Of a stretch of DNA of 64,000 nucleotides, positions 34,287 through 47,738 are shown piece by piece. The position numbers and the translations under genes are program-made. Location of the stretch: positions 930,001-994,000 of the forward strand of contig JACGCN010000006.1 in assembly GCA_014905825.1 (NCBI GenBank), written 5' to 3'. A model generated the notes under the pieces. It was not told the DNA's origin and did no database searches. It saw nothing but the letters and a program-made list of their open reading frames with translations. Every line of letters begins with the position of its first letter. Position 1 is the stretch's first letter. The stretch is from Lyophyllum atratum (Eukaryota > Basidiomycota > Agaricomycetes > Agaricales > Lyophyllaceae).

Positions 34287-34724
34287 TTTAGTCGGTCGTG
34301 CATTTATATTTCCCAGCTTTGCGATTTCCATCCTGGTCCACGATCTTCATCCTTCAACTTATTATACCCACATATCTGGACACCATTCATAGAACCCGTT
34401 ATCGTGATCGGACCCGGCACGTTTGACTATCTTGCTGTATTACTTCCATCCATCCGTCGATTTGTATTATCCTAGCATCACTACTCTAGTCTACTGTATT
34501 CTTCTTACATACATTGCGCTTCAGATCTCAGATACCAACGATGGGCTTAGAAATGAAGCCTCAGGCTTCGGTACAGTCACGAATCATCAGTTAGCTCTCA
34601 ACTTCACCATCATCTGTAATCAATATAGAGGACTTGTATCCTGACTTGGTATCTGATAAATCAACTCCTGCCACCCTGAGAAGCCACCCGTTAACATATT
34701 GCACGAATGAGAATGAAACGGAAC
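34287..34724. other. convergent 3' flanks
   Basis: 438 bp between the stops of the kinase (plus) and OGT (minus) genes. Nothing beyond terminators is expected; no repeat or ORF stands out. Confidence 0.5.
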
Positions 34725-37700
34725 TTACCATCTCTCCCAGGCCGCCCAACACGCTTTCTCAAAATTCCTCGTCCAGTTCTGGGTGTCGAAAAGAGGCATG
34801 GTATCTCGAGTGCGATGGAGATCCCGGCGCAGTGATGTTAATTCGCTCTCAACATCCTCTTCCACCGTTTGCTGTTGGATGGCCAGGAAGACAGCACGTT
34901 CTTTGTATTCTTCGATACTCGGCACCACCATTTTGTCTCCGAACCCAGTTGCTTTCGCGATGGAAGCCCCAATACGGCTGCACATCTTGTGATGGTGTTT
35001 CGGCCAGGTGAGGATGGGAGTCCCTGACCAGAGGACACTTTGCGAAGTCAATATCAGTATCTGAATGTAAGTAATTGAATGCTTACTCTGCTGCAACAGT
35101 ATGTGCGTTGCACTGGTGGCGTTATCAGTTGACCTGACCTAATTGTGGAATCGGCGACGCACCTCGGCAGTATCCAAGAACAGGTCGACCACACCTCCTC
35201 TTCGTATATGCTCCTCCTTGGCCGCAACATCAGTGAAGCGAATCCGGCTTGCGACCTCGTCATTAGCCCAGGCCTTTGCTGTGCGTTTCAGGTGCTGCTC
35301 GCCTGCAGCTGGAAAGCGCAGTAACCAGAGTATACTTCGTGGTACCTGGCGAAGGATTGACAGCCACGCAGCGAATATCACCTATAAATCGAGTCGGATG
35401 TCAGATCGGCAACGGAGAACAAGATGCTTTACTGACAGGATCGATCTTGGTAGAGAGGGATTTCATGTTAGCTGTAAACATAGGAAAGATATGGATGATA
35501 TTATATCACCTTGTACAGCTGATGATCGGGGAAATCGTTCTGAGTTTATGTTCGAATGAAGAATTACTGTTGACCTACCTGATTGAAGTTTGCAAAAATG
35601 AAGATGTCACTGTGTCGTATATCAGAGAGTGTGACTCCATCCATACGATAAGGCGATAGTAGGCGTACGGAGCGAGGTCTGGAAAGATAGCTCTCCGCTT
35701 TTGGGCCCTCCCATCCTGTTCCACCTCGAAAGTTACGTGTGGAAGGCTATATGATTGTTTGTGGTCGGTAACCATGAATGTATGCTGCAAGGAGAACTGA
35801 GTAAGGCGGGCGAAATGTTTTTGAGAAGGACATACTGGCATGTATATCATCTTCTCCGTACTGAGCATATTGTGTTAGTTGTCACTGCAAGAAAGAGCAG
35901 AGAGGCGGCTTACAAGGTCCAGTCGCCGGATTTTGACTCTGGATCAGGTTCGGCGCCAACGTAGAGCCTGTCTTCCGTGTCGTCTAACACGGGTTCTGCC
36001 TGCATTTCCTTGGCACAAGAAGTTACGTCTCCAACCAAATAGTCGGACCAGCCTACGGGGTTTCGCTTGAGCGACCGACGGCCATATTTCAAATATTTGT
36101 GGGACCGACCTGCACCAAGAGGACCCGGAAACCCCATCATTACAATCTGAACTGGACATGGGCGTGCTGCGAATATCTCGTTTTTGGAGCCGAACGTGAA
36201 GCCGCCGAGGTTTATTACTTTATAGAGGATAGTCAGTGATAGTTAGTGTTGAACAGAGAATAATTTGGAGGTACGTATGTGTATCTGGTCCTCCACAATT
36301 CGATTGACGATTGTGTCTGGCTTCCATGAGGAGACGTCCAAGAATATGTAGCTGTCTCTCGAGATTTTCCGGCGGTAAGACGACCCGTCATCAGGGCTTG
36401 TAGCATACACGTGTACGTTAAACTTTTCAGGATCGTGGAATCTAAAGATCGACTGGACAAGATGAGCCAAAGGATGATCACTGTAAAAGAGAAAGGGCTG
36501 AGACGTAGACATTGACGAGGAACGAACAAGAGGCCTCGTACGTGAAGTCGTAGGATACATAACCAATGTTCAAGCGGCCCTTGTAGGGCGGGGGTGGAGG
36601 GGGGTATACATGCTTAGGCAACCATGGCTGGGTTAACGTCTTGTACGAAATTCGTAGCGCATTCCGGTGCGATATGAGACGGATTGTCCGGGGATCTAGA
36701 GGGAAAGAGAACTGGACACGTATCAATCGGTGTGCCCATGGAAGTTATAACCTTAACACTACTTACCGTATGAAAAGGAAGAAGAGCTGGAACGGGAAAG
36801 TGAGCGATGGATGGCACTATGGGCCGGCTGAAAATGTCTTGCTGCACTCGCGATCGATGATCCTCTTGATGTTCGGATCGCAACACTGTACCGTAGCTTT
36901 CGACGTACCACTTGCGCTGCAACCCACGCGAAAGCCATTCGACTAGCCGGAGCACGTAACCCCCTTCATTAACCCCATGCTCCACCCGGTCAAACTCTGT
37001 GTAGAACAAACGGAGGGAGCGCTCCCATCTCTCCCACTGCTGCCGCGAAAGCGGGCGATCATACACAGACTGTATTTTGTCCATCCATTCCTGTAGTGTG
37101 TAGACCCTCTGGAGAAGCCCCACATTCTGGGCATACACTACACTGAGCTGCTGTTCGCATGTTGCAATAAGATCATGGATCCAACCAGGCTGCGGCTCTA
37201 CGTGCCGTATGCTTGTAAGCGAGCTCTGTACCATGCCCAACTCCGGCTCGAGCCACCCACGGCCACGCCAGTCACAGATAGCGCTGAGTGTGGTCGCGAG
37301 GCCGCAAGTCGCGTCGGGAATAGGTTTCAGGTCAAGGGCTCTACGATAGTACTTGATAGACTCCCAAGGACGGCCCTGTGCTTTTTTATGGGCATGGGTA
37401 TGATTAGCTGAAAAGCGAGGACGTTACCGCGTCTCGGAGAGCGTTTCCTAAGTTTATCAGGGCCACATCGAGCTCCGGGTCCTTTGCGATAGCCTGGGCA
37501 TATAGGCTACATGGGATGCGTCAGCCCTCTGCCATAGAGATATTGGGATATCTTTGTACATACCGGATGGCATCAGAGACCTCGCCTCTTTCTTTAAGGG
37601 CAGAGCCCAAGTTGGTCAGTAGATGGGCGTGAGTGGGATCCAGCTGTAGTCCACGTCGGTAGAATGCCGTCGTGAAATGCTCCGTGCCCACAGTCCTTCG

Positions 37701-39635
37701 CTGGCCGTCATGCTTAAGAACGACCGACAACGACAAAGTCGAAATCACCGCGCCGAGATTGTTATATGCTATGGCGGAGGGAAAGAGGGCGAGGGCGAGG
37801 TAATATAGGATTAGAACCAACGACCTGCTGATACGATAGGATTGGAACGTCCCATCCGCGAGGTTTGCGCCACCCAGCGAATCCTGGAAGCGCTTCGCGA
37901 TCATGAGGATGATTCTGGACGAAACTTTGTTGGTGACGTCACGGACGTGCGCTGGCAAAAGCACCAGGTTTGAGGAGGAGTCGCGAGAGCAATTCGACGG
38001 GAGCACGCCGAGCGAGGAAGCAAGGATCAGCCGGGGGAGCTGCTCGATCTGCTCGGGCTCAAGCAGCATCAATGGCAAGACGTCAAAGTTTGTTTCGTGG
38101 AATACCGCAATCAATCGATTGCCAAGCCTGTGCACAGTGTTGAGGATGCTGAAGCCAGGACGTCGTAGATCCAACTTGATATCAAAGCCGAGCATATGTA
38201 AGACTTTCTGGGGAACTCTGGACTGTTCCATCAGGAATAAGCCGCTAATGCATGTCGCAGTGATAAGGTCGCGAAATGTGACCTGCTCTGCGTCAACATT
38301 TGGTCGTGTCACGAGAGCGAGATCTATGGCATGGCTATAGCTGTCCAACGCTTGTCCAAGGTATCGTTCAGCGCTCATCTGGAGAATGTTGGCTTGGGTA
38401 TAGTATATGTTTTGAATCCTGGATACTTGTTCGACTGGGACCTGTTTTCGTATGCGGCCAGCCTCGTCGACTAAACTGGACTGAACGAATTCGCAGACCT
38501 TCAAAGCCTCTCTATATATGGTTGCCGAGTCAGATTGACCCGAAGGCTGACCCTCAAGGATAAGATCAAGGAGGTGATCCTATGCAAGGAGTTAGTCACG
38601 TCAAGAAAGTCAAACGAATCTATGGCTCACCATGACATCCCAATACATCGGTTGCAATCGCAAAGCCTTCCACCACCAATCATGGGCTGCTTTACGCTTG
38701 TCTAAAGACTTCATGATGCAGCCAATGTTGCACATGGCCTCGACCTGCCGGTTCCGTGAGAATTAGAATTAACACTGCGTTTTTTGCGCACATACATAGG
38801 TGGGATCCAAACGAAGGATATCCTGATTGATCTCAAGACTCGACGTCATCTCTCCCAACGAAAATTGCATACATCCAAGCAATAGCAGCGTCGGTATATG
38901 TGTCGGGTGAAATGTCTTCAAAATCGTCAAAAGCGCACGAATACTGCCCTCTCTGCCTAAGGAATGTCCAACATTGGATTGATGAATGGGCACTGGGGTG
39001 GGACGGTTTGGCTTTGAATTATCCAGAGCGAGGTAGTCCCGTTGCGCATACGACAATAGAACGTCTCTACCGAGGGTGCTTGTGAGAGGGTTGAACTGCG
39101 ATGACCCTGGCTCCTCACTGGCGCGACGGAGGGCTTGGAGTCTCGATTCCAAGTCCGAGGTTGCCTGAGGGTGAGAAGGGGGCAATAATCGCCCGGTGGT
39201 GGGATCGTTTTGGAATATATGTAGACCGGAAGATAGATCTTTTAGAAACTTATGTCAAGCAAGTAGGTGGGGGAGGAGATCTGTAGAACGCACCAGGAGT
39301 CTCAACTTCGATATTGGAAATGGACGGAAGAGATTGGCTTTCCGCTGAGCGGTTTATTGCAATAAAGGTACCAGGGTTGGCCGAGAAATTCTGGTCAGCG
39401 TTGGGGTGACCATGGCTTGCAGAAGTAATGGCCCGTTCTTGGCGAAGACTACGAGACGGCCTATGTATGAAGGTATTAGAGGGAGCAAATAGCAGGGAGA
39501 TGAACGTACTCCATAGGAACTGTATCGACCTTGGCAGAAACTGCCGATGGGTATTTGAGCACCGGAATTGGAGTGACGCAAACGGAGTGTCATATCGTCA
39601 TTGGAATATTGATGGACTGCAGATCCTACGTGCAC
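34725..39635 (-). CDS. OGT: TPR-containing O-GlcNAc transferase (GT41)
   Basis: Transfers GlcNAc from UDP-GlcNAc to Ser/Thr of intracellular proteins. Resolved exons: 39238-38796, 38744-38631, 38579-37564, 37506-37428, 37375-36767, 36711-36542, 36480-36275, 36217-36110, 36052-35914, 35860-35836, 35784-35669, 35609-35579, 35518-35510, 35445-35437, 35381-35163, 35112-35087, 35037-34725. Two more coding stretches lie at about 39460-39294 and 39630-39500 (DDMTLRLRHSNSGAQIPIG), but their junction and the start codon stay unresolved. TPR repeats include HLLTNLGSALKERGEVSDAI and VALINLGNALRDA. The GT41 core shows LNIGYVSYDFT, DHPLAHLVQSIF, LINLGGFTFG, MMGFPGPLGA, FANFNQLYKIDP and SILWLLRFPAAGE. The Lys of LYK corresponds to the UDP-binding Lys842 of human OGT and sits in a 9-nt exon. 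Confidence 0.88.
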
Positions 39636-39798
39636 ACATTTGGAAAGCCACTAGATCAGATGTAGCCTCGTGTATAGCGATATTGCTGCCCAAGATGCGA
39701 GAAGCAGTCAGACCAGGAGTAGAAACGTTAATTGATCGGAGTCCTCCGACTCGGAGGTATAGGTATTGATAATCTAAGTCCGATGGTATCTAATCTAT

Positions 39799-42700
39799 TC
39801 ATGCTGCATAGTCTATCCGCTGCCTGCTCTCCTCTGGGTCCATAAACAACGCATCGAACTCTTCTGGAGACTCCCCAATTACTCCAAATGCCTTCTGCAA
39901 AGTCCGGCCCAAGGACTCCAGTTCCTCGGTCACACCCTTCATGGCGAGTGCATAAGCAAAAAAGAGAAGTTGTCGTGATCCCTTGACATCCCGGTTTTTC
40001 ACAACATCGAGCCTGCGTATCGCGTCAACCTAGCGTACCGTGTGTGAATATCAGATAAATGTCATCGGTAACGCAGAAGCTAAGCGTGCATACCAGAAGC
40101 TGTCGTGCCTTTTCTGCAGGAGGCAGGTAGGGAGGAAGTGGGGCCTTCAACCTAAACGCGGAAGCTAGCGTGGAGAGGCTGAGGATGATGTTGCCGACCA
40201 TCTCACGCCGCTCCTTGTTCACGGGAATTATGAAATCTTGCCGGACACTCTGCAGATAGCACCCAGAAGGTCAGTTCCCATTGTGATCACCGATGATCAC
40301 CGCCTAAGTGACCGACGATCACCAATCAAGAGTACTCACGGTATACCTGCCCCACGGAACGTCATAAGCAGCGTATTCCAGCAGATAAATTGACGACATG
40401 ATCCGACTCACCATTCTTCCCGCGTGGTCACGCACCGCATACTGTGGAGCTTGTCCAGGATAGTTTGAAGGCTTGTCAAAACCCCACGGTATAGCAAAAT
40501 CGGGAACGGTCCTTTCAGACGCGGTTCGTGCTGGGTTTGAGATAGTAGGCCTTCAAGTTCAATCAGCTGAATCTGGAGATGCAGTTCCCTGGAAGTCACT
40601 TCAGAATAATTTACTCTTTCAGTGATACAAAAGGAGGATATACATTGCCATGAACTCCTTGATGGAGTTGTTAAGCCTCGTGGACTCTGAAGGCGCAGGG
40701 ATGAGCGAAGACCCCTCAGGGCTGTCGTCCTCGTCTTCCTCGGTGCGGTATTCAGGAGCGAACGAATTTGATGCCACTAGGCGCGTGTATAGCCATCCGA
40801 TATTAAGGCAAAACCTAGTTCCCCGTATTCAATAGATGGATCGTGGATGGATCAGAAAAGTCACGCACTCTGCAAGAGCTTTGCCCAGTTCCCGTCGGGC
40901 TTCAGCCGGCCACCAGAACCGCGACACGAACGCGGCCCAAAGGACACCAGCAGTTACAGCAAGGGCACGGCCCGATGCGATTTTCACCACGGAAAGATCT
41001 TTTTGTCGGAGGTTGTAACTAGCCGTGACCCTGAATTGTCTATTTCCTCTCCAACATTGTATAACGCGCTTACCAATATAGGCAACTCAAGTTGTACGTG
41101 AGAAGTACAAAACGAGACGCCGAGGCGTACTGTGGATAGGCCAACGCATAGTAGAAGCATGGCAGAGCGAACAAGAAGCCAAAGATGGCGAGAATGGCGG
41201 GAGAGTCAGGGAAGAGTGAAAATATACCAGCTGCGACTAAAGCACCAAACCTAACAGAGAAAAAGTTAGAGGCTGAATCGACTGGTAACGAGAGACATGC
41301 TTACAAAGTCCCAAGAACACGTTGAACACCCAGGTGGTTGGTCTGGAGCCCTAAGTCAATTGGAGGCTCAACAAAATTGAGGGACATAACCTACAGCGCC
41401 AACGGTCGGCGAAATGACTGCGAAAAACTAGACACAGACGAAATTAAACCCTCAACCATTAGACTCTGACCATAAACATCTCCACAACTCACCGATATCA
41501 AAGCCCAGTTGCCATAGTACTCCAAGAAAAACGGGCGTGTCGCATCATAGAATGCTGGCGCCGTAAATATCGCGATTGCCAGCCCCACCTTGAAAGCGTA
41601 CTTCATGTCGCTTTCCGACATGCGCTTACCGAACTTCCAAAGCGAATGCTTTATACGCCCAATAAGAGGCAGCTTACTACGTGGCGGCGTCTGTAACGTG
41701 TTCGGTGCGTGTGGGCGCACTTTCGGGAAGGAAGGGACAGGATGGCGGATGTCAGGGATGATGTACGCAGCTGGCGGTGGGTAGGTGGTCAGTCAGGGGA
41801 AGATAGAGAGTGGGATAGAAGACATACAGAAACTGCGTCTCAGACCAGGATACTTTCGTTTTGGCGTGTTGGAAGGGCGGTCAGAAGACCACCGCAGCCT
41901 CAGGCGAGATAGCAAATGGCAAAATCCCTGATAAATGCGTTTCCACCACTGGCCACGCTGCGCCCTGTCTTGCTCGTACCGGTAGATCCTGCCCATGGCG
42001 TCGATGAGAGATACCATCTCCCGGGCATATTCTTGCAATGTAAAGATAAAGCTGACGTATGAATATCAGATCATTGACGGAGGCGTATGCGGGAGGATCA
42101 AGACCCACAAATAAACCAAGAAAATATTCTCGTTGTCAGCTCCGTGCAGTAGCATGTTGTCTCCATCTTCCCCTGTTGCCGAATAGGTACTGCTCCGCGC
42201 AGGATGACTGGTGACAGAAGATCGTGGAGAGCCCGGCACGTCACTCCTCCGATATAGACGCAAGACTGCATGGTTGGAAGTGCTCTCAAACCTCACTAGC
42301 GCCCGCTCGATGCCATCCACGAGCTCGAGGAATTCATCTTCCCGGAATGCATTTTTACATCGCCGCCGCGATTGCGACTGCTCAAAGGCCTCTCGCATAC
42401 GTTTAAGTGAAAGAGTGCATGCGTTCTATATACAGTCGTCAGACGAACGCACCAATGGACACATACCAAAGGGTAGGAGCTCACCGATAACGCCTTGAGC
42501 GGCGGACCTAAGTCGTCCACCAGCTTCCCGAACATAGATGCCGCGGCCTTCAACATTGCTATTTCTTCGTCCTCCGTCGATGTGTTGAATTCGACCTCCA
42601 CTGGCTTACTCCCACTCTTCCCGCGCTTCTTCCGGCCTTTCACACCGGCCTTCGTCAGTTCGTACTGCAGCCGCGTGCCGCTCCGCAGCCCGTTCAAATG

Positions 42701-44470
42701 CTGCCCAAGACGGTTTAGACTATCCACTGCATCCTCGTAAGCCCGTTTGCCCGTGCTGTCAGATCGAACACTCGATGGGTCCCCACGAAGAAACCATTCT
42801 GTGCGAGCCTCAGTGAGACTCTTTTTGAGGCTTGTGAAGCTGCTTTGATGGTCTTCAACTGCCTGTTGCATCTTCTCGAGATGGCTCTGCTTATGCACGC
42901 CGCCCTCCAGAAGGAAGGTGTTTGTGAGCATGGTTAGGACGGTGGAGAAGGAGTCGAGAGTCTTGACCATATCCTTTTGAAGGCTTTCGGTAGCGGATTG
43001 CGGCCAGATCAGCAAGCAAACTAGGTTGGTGATAAGGGAGCCGTAGGCAACGATGGTCAATACTCCAAGAAGGGTGCGTATTCCGCCTTCTTTAACAACA
43101 CTATAAGGCAGTTGAGCTTGCGAAACATGATCAAGGAAAGAGACGAACACGACAACAATGATGATTGTTATCATGCTGCAAGCTATACTCATAATGAGTG
43201 CGAGGCTGTTTCCGTAACGTGCGTGGAACTCACCAGTATTAAAAGAAGGATTCGCCTGAATGAAGGATGTAAGAAAACATTACAAGAGTAAGATTACTCC
43301 CGTACCATCCACGCTTTGAACCATGCGACGATACTCATACTGACCCCCACCCACACGACAGCAACAAGGTCCCCCAGCCATTCCCAACCGGGCTTTGACT
43401 CCAGCCACGAAAACATTGACATGGACGCAAGACAAACGAAGGCAGAATAAAGGAACCCAATTAGGCAGAATATGTCCGCTTCAATCATGCCTCCTACTGT
43501 CTTCGCAGGATTGAAGTAGGCAACTCTTTCAAGCCGAGCATCATGTCAGCCAGGACCTTATGACGAAGAAACTAATCACGCACATGGTTGCTACCATATG
43601 GCCGCTTTGGAAGGGTGTATGAGGCCCTGGACCATCTGAAGCTATTCTGCTCAGAAGACTCGCGAGATAGGGATTAAAGGTGAAAAGAGATGCCAAGAAG
43701 TAAGCCAACGCGCATTTTAGGGTATTGCGATACAGAACGGGTATGCTAGGAATTCGTCGTAACGAATACCAACGCAGATGAGAAGGTCCAGGCGATGCAG
43801 GGGGCGTGGAATCTTCGCCAGATTCCGAGTCCGAGTATGAATCGGAAGAATCGTACTCATCGTCGAGTACGGCCGTGGATTCCTCCTGAAGGGATGCTGC
43901 AGCGCTGCGTCGTCTAACTCCACTACTTGTCTCCTCCTCTGGGACTGGGCCTATGTCTAAAAACGTATCAACATTGTTTCTGTGAGTTGCCGAGTCAGCT
44001 GGTGCCGTTGCATAGTGCCCCATGCGCAGATGGCCAGAACTTTGTTTCCGTCGAGCTGCAGGGGTTGGAAGCTGGCCTTCGTTCTCCATGAGTTGCCCGA
44101 AAAGTGTCCACTGGTGCTCAGGCTCGGGCGTGCCGATTCCGATGTTGGCAAGTCCGGAGACAACACGCTGGTTGGATGACATTGCGTGCCTCTGGCTCAT
44201 GAGAGGAGTGGAGGTACTGCGGTTCCCAAGCCTGGGCCTAGAGCGTCCTGTAGTGTTTGATGCACCGAGTATATTGTACGTAGCACGAGGTGGTGTTTGG
44301 TATTCGCCTTCGAGTTGATCGGGCGAGCCGACGAAGAAGCTACTCGATGAATCCTCTCCGGAGTACATTGGTCGCTCTTCAGAGTCCCATGAAGGCAGTG
44401 GATCATTGCGAAACGCCTCTTCTTGCGTTGGCGTGGCAGAGCCTGGTGTTTCCTCGTCTTCTGCCGACAT
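39799..44470 (-). CDS. BRE4: BRE4/ArAE-type (FUSC-like) integral membrane protein
   Basis: Large fungal membrane protein of the aromatic-acid-exporter-like/DUF2421 group; yeast BRE4 loss gives brefeldin A sensitivity, suggesting an endomembrane role. Sixteen exons: 44470-43584, 43525-43306, 43255-43234, 43182-42485, 42425-42109, 42051-41828, 41770-41493, 41427-41391, 41350-41305, 41250-41074, 41018-40869, 40814-40644, 40588-40412, 40346-40340, 40249-40094, 40029-39799; 1265 residues. The first ATG begins MSAEDEETPGSATP. The N-terminal 230 residues are disordered and acidic; two membrane halves (CALAYFLASLFTFNPYLASL and FAVISPTVGAVGLQTNHLGV) flank a cytosolic helical region. The C-terminal domain has YNLRQKDLSVVKIASGRA and FVSRFWWPAEARRELGKALA. 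One exon is 7 nt. The stop is only about 160 bp upstream of the OGT 5' exons. Confidence 0.88.
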
Positions 44471-45005
44471 CTTCCAGACTGAAGTGTTGGCGTGGGGTGG
44501 TGGCAAGACACGTGCTTGAGGAAGCTGAATGAGTGGATTTGATAACTTCGGAGTGCCAGCTGAGTAGAAAACGGTGGCAACGACGTCTAGGCCGTTGAGG
44601 ACGTCGGCCACAAGGTTGTTGGAATGTTATTTGACACCGTGACTGTTGCTTGTACGGCCCAGTCTGAGTATACGGACAATTAACAAGAGTAAGCAAATGA
44701 CATCAGCCAGATTCAAAAGCCTAATTTTATAAGGCAGCGGCTCACGTTAACGGAAGCAATACTTACGGCTACTTACAGGGTACTCAGCAAACACCGCGAC
44801 ACGGTTCATTCAACAATTAATGTTGAACAACGTTACAACTTACAGGTCTGATTTTGGACGGTGAAAGGCACATTTTCCCTCTACCCACCAGCGCATGGAT
44901 TCGGCCAAGCCGCCAAATTTTGAAGACACTTCAACTGACACATCAAACTCAACAATGAAAAAAGTCATGCGGTAGGTAGTATTCGGAGTGCGCGTGCTAC
45001 TGTAA
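44471..45005. other. spacer between BRE4-like and P450 genes
   Basis: Promoter of the BRE4-like gene and 3' flank of the P450; an open frame upstream of the BRE4-like ATG lacks its own ATG. No repeat seen. Confidence 0.5.
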
Positions 45006-47185
45006 CTACATCCGCGGCATGATTATGACAGGCAACTCCGCCTTCCTGATAACAAAATAATCGTACATCTCAGTTTCCCAATTCTTCGCGTCATATCCAT
45101 CCCCAAACCGCAATGTGAACCGTCGTAAAATGGCACATGTTACCATCCTTATTTCTTGCATGGCCAGCCTTTTCCCGATGCAGTCCGCAGGGCCATACGA
45201 GAATGGAATGAAGGCGTCCAAATTATGGACGATACGCTCACGGCTTTTGAACAGATTTGGTTCTAGGTCGACCTGTTTATCTGCTGGAAGCCATCTTTCC
45301 GGAATGAAACTTTCGGGTGATGGGGAAAAGTTTCTTGCGTCCCTCTGCAGGGTGTAGACGTGGACATTTGTTGTAGTTCCTTCAGGGATGTAGCTGATGG
45401 ATGGCAGGGTTAGTTGGCGAGCCCAGATGATCGCGACACTAGAAGACTTGCCGAGACCCCAACATGTAGCTGCCGCTTCCGACCAAAGGAGATCGCGGGC
45501 TGCCACTGAGGACGGGAGGAACAAGACGCAAAGTCTCGTTTCTGAGCTTTGGTAAGAAACCATTTGGAACTGGATAATGCTTAATTTAGACGCACATGAC
45601 GGCATTCAAGTAAGGCAGCTTTGCCAATCCCGGGACACCGTCTTCGTTCGCCTTCAAGTCGTCAATCTCTGCTTGAAGACGGGAATAGGCGACGGGATGG
45701 CTCATGAGGAAATGGAACAGACTGGAAAGTGCAGGAGAGACAGTGTCGGATCCAGCAACTATGACCAGGGATGCATCGCTTGCGACTTGCGCAATGGCGG
45801 GCCGCGTAGCCTCCAGGCCGCCTTCATCATTCTATTGTAGGAGACGACCGCTTTATTAACGTACGTCATACTGGAATCCGAACAAAGCATAGGGCGCACC
45901 AGGTGATAAAAGATATCTCTAATGGCTGAACCTTCTTTGCACCGCTTCATGGCACGTTTGTGAGCGAACATCCTGAATTCTTTCAATTTCCCTCCAATTT
46001 GATAGATCTGATTAGCAAAATCTCCTAGCCAGGGTAAATGGCTCATCACAAGCCCAGCCCTGACAGAAACGATGATCAATACCAATGATAATAAAAGGGC
46101 GGAGATAGTCACGGCTGTGCGTTTTCCATTATGTCCCAGACACCTCCAGCGTCCTCGTTTTGCATCAACTCCATGTTATCCCCAAAACTAGGATATTGTC
46201 AGGAGGGCGAGCAGAGGCAGACACTCGACACTTACGCCATATCGTTCATAAAGTCATATCTAGATCACAGAGATGCCACGGCTCAGAGATATTATATATT
46301 TTATTGAGCATTGTACTCACGAGAACCAGCTAATCCACTTGGCTAGATCTAGAATGTTCCCAACTCGGGAATCAAGGTGATTTAAAAGCTGGCCAATGTG
46401 CTTCTCCAGAATTGGCTGGTAGGATCGTAGAGCCTCCGGCGTGAATCCCCTGCTCCATATGCGACGAAGCCGCGCATGCGCTTGCGGATCACGTAGACCC
46501 ACGAGCGATCGAAACTCTTTCTGATCGCAGAATTGACCATCCCAAACTAGACATGGGGGTGGATATGGATCCGTCAGGTTGACGAAAAGTAAGTAAAGTT
46601 ACTTACACGCTGCTTTGGGCATGCCACTCGGGCCCATCATCGGGGCGATGGCATCTGGTGCGCAGAACGACAGCTCGTTGGGTCCTAAGGGAGGCAATAA
46701 ATGTCAATGTCAATGGCAGCGAGTGATATGCTGTATAGAAATTACACCAGACCTATTCTTACGATATCTCCGTACCGCCGATGCAGCGCATTATAATATA
46801 TGTGCTGCTTCCCGTTGTAGGCTATGAGAGCAAACCACACCTTCGATACCCTGCAAACCAGAGGGCCTGGGTACTTGGCAAGTGGGTGAAACGGGGATAG
46901 ACGATAGGCCACGGTGCAGACAAGAAGGCTCGTCAGATAGCACGACCATGCAGCCAATGCAGCCGAAATGACCCATGAGAAATGAGGAACGATTAGAGGG
47001 GTTAAGGAGAGCGGTGCTACTATGAGGAGGATAATATGCCAGAGGAGCTTTCGCGGTTCAAGTTTTCTGCAGACTAGATGGGCGGCCTGCGGGCCAATGA
47101 TCGAGTTTAGTTATTGAGAAAAAGATGCGGACAATGATTCACTTACAGTGCCAGCAAGCACAGTGTAGAAAACAGAGACTTTCAT
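45006..47185 (-). CDS. cytochrome P450 monooxygenase
   Basis: Membrane-anchored, heme-thiolate monooxygenase. Ten exons: 47185-47147, 47086-46753, 46684-46607, 46546-46321, 46259-46236, 46187-46113, 46059-45900, 45831-45596, 45541-45452, 45393-45006; 549 residues. N-terminal hydrophobic segments (LLWHIILLIVAPLSLTPLIV, CYLTSLLVCTVAYRL) precede the Pro-rich HPLAKYPGP hinge. The I-helix reads VIVAGSDTVSPAL, the K-helix NETLRL (ExxR), then PERW and the heme loop FSYGPADCIGKRLA with the axial Cys about residue 492. The intron 45451-45394 requires a GC donor (gcaagt) to join GSR to YIPEGTTTNVHV. Architecture resembles expanded mushroom families of the CYP67/CYP5144 kind, but I cannot assign a family or substrate. 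No biosynthetic partner genes are adjacent. Confidence 0.92.
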
Positions 47186-47738
47186 GATCTGGATAAGGGG
47201 TTAAGAGACACCGAATGGACTGAATTTATAAGTATAACGTTGACAATGAATCTGTCACGCGAACGCACCAGATACATCCTGAAAGGATATCAACCGCGCG
47301 AACCGTGGGTTCGAGAATGTTGACATGTCGATCGAAGTGTTGATGGCGCGGGAATCACGGAGGTAGAGCTTGGGTAGAGCGACCATGTAATGCTTAATAT
47401 AATGAGCGAACTTGACTGTGTCCATAAGACCTTGGAGTATTGGCTGATATTTTCAATGGTGTGTGGGTGGATATGAACTCCGGATCTGCCGTCATGTGTA
47501 TGATTAACATTTTATGAGCACTCATTGGTACTCCCGTGATAACGCAAGAAATGTCACAAAATGCGGTAAGACTTATAAAAGCGACGTTTCCAATCGAGGC
47601 GGCGATGCAAGGCACTGAGATCCAGGATGGAGCCTTTCAGTTGCCAGATAAGCAGCGTCTGATCAGGTAAAGGGTGCGCACTGGTGAACAGATGGGATGT
47701 ATTATGTACAAATAATGTGTCTTCTCGTATGCGGCTCT
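47186..47738. other. spacer between P450 and PPR genes
   Basis: About 0.55 kb: P450 promoter plus PPR 3' flank. No gene recognised. Confidence 0.5.

Noticed and set aside
44471..44611. N-terminal extension of the BRE4-like protein to 44611
   Set aside because: The frame is open but has no ATG before 44470.
45006..47185. Secondary-metabolite cluster around the P450
   Set aside because: Neighbours are BRE4-like, PPR and cohesin genes; no synthase, transporter or regulator typical of a cluster is adjacent.
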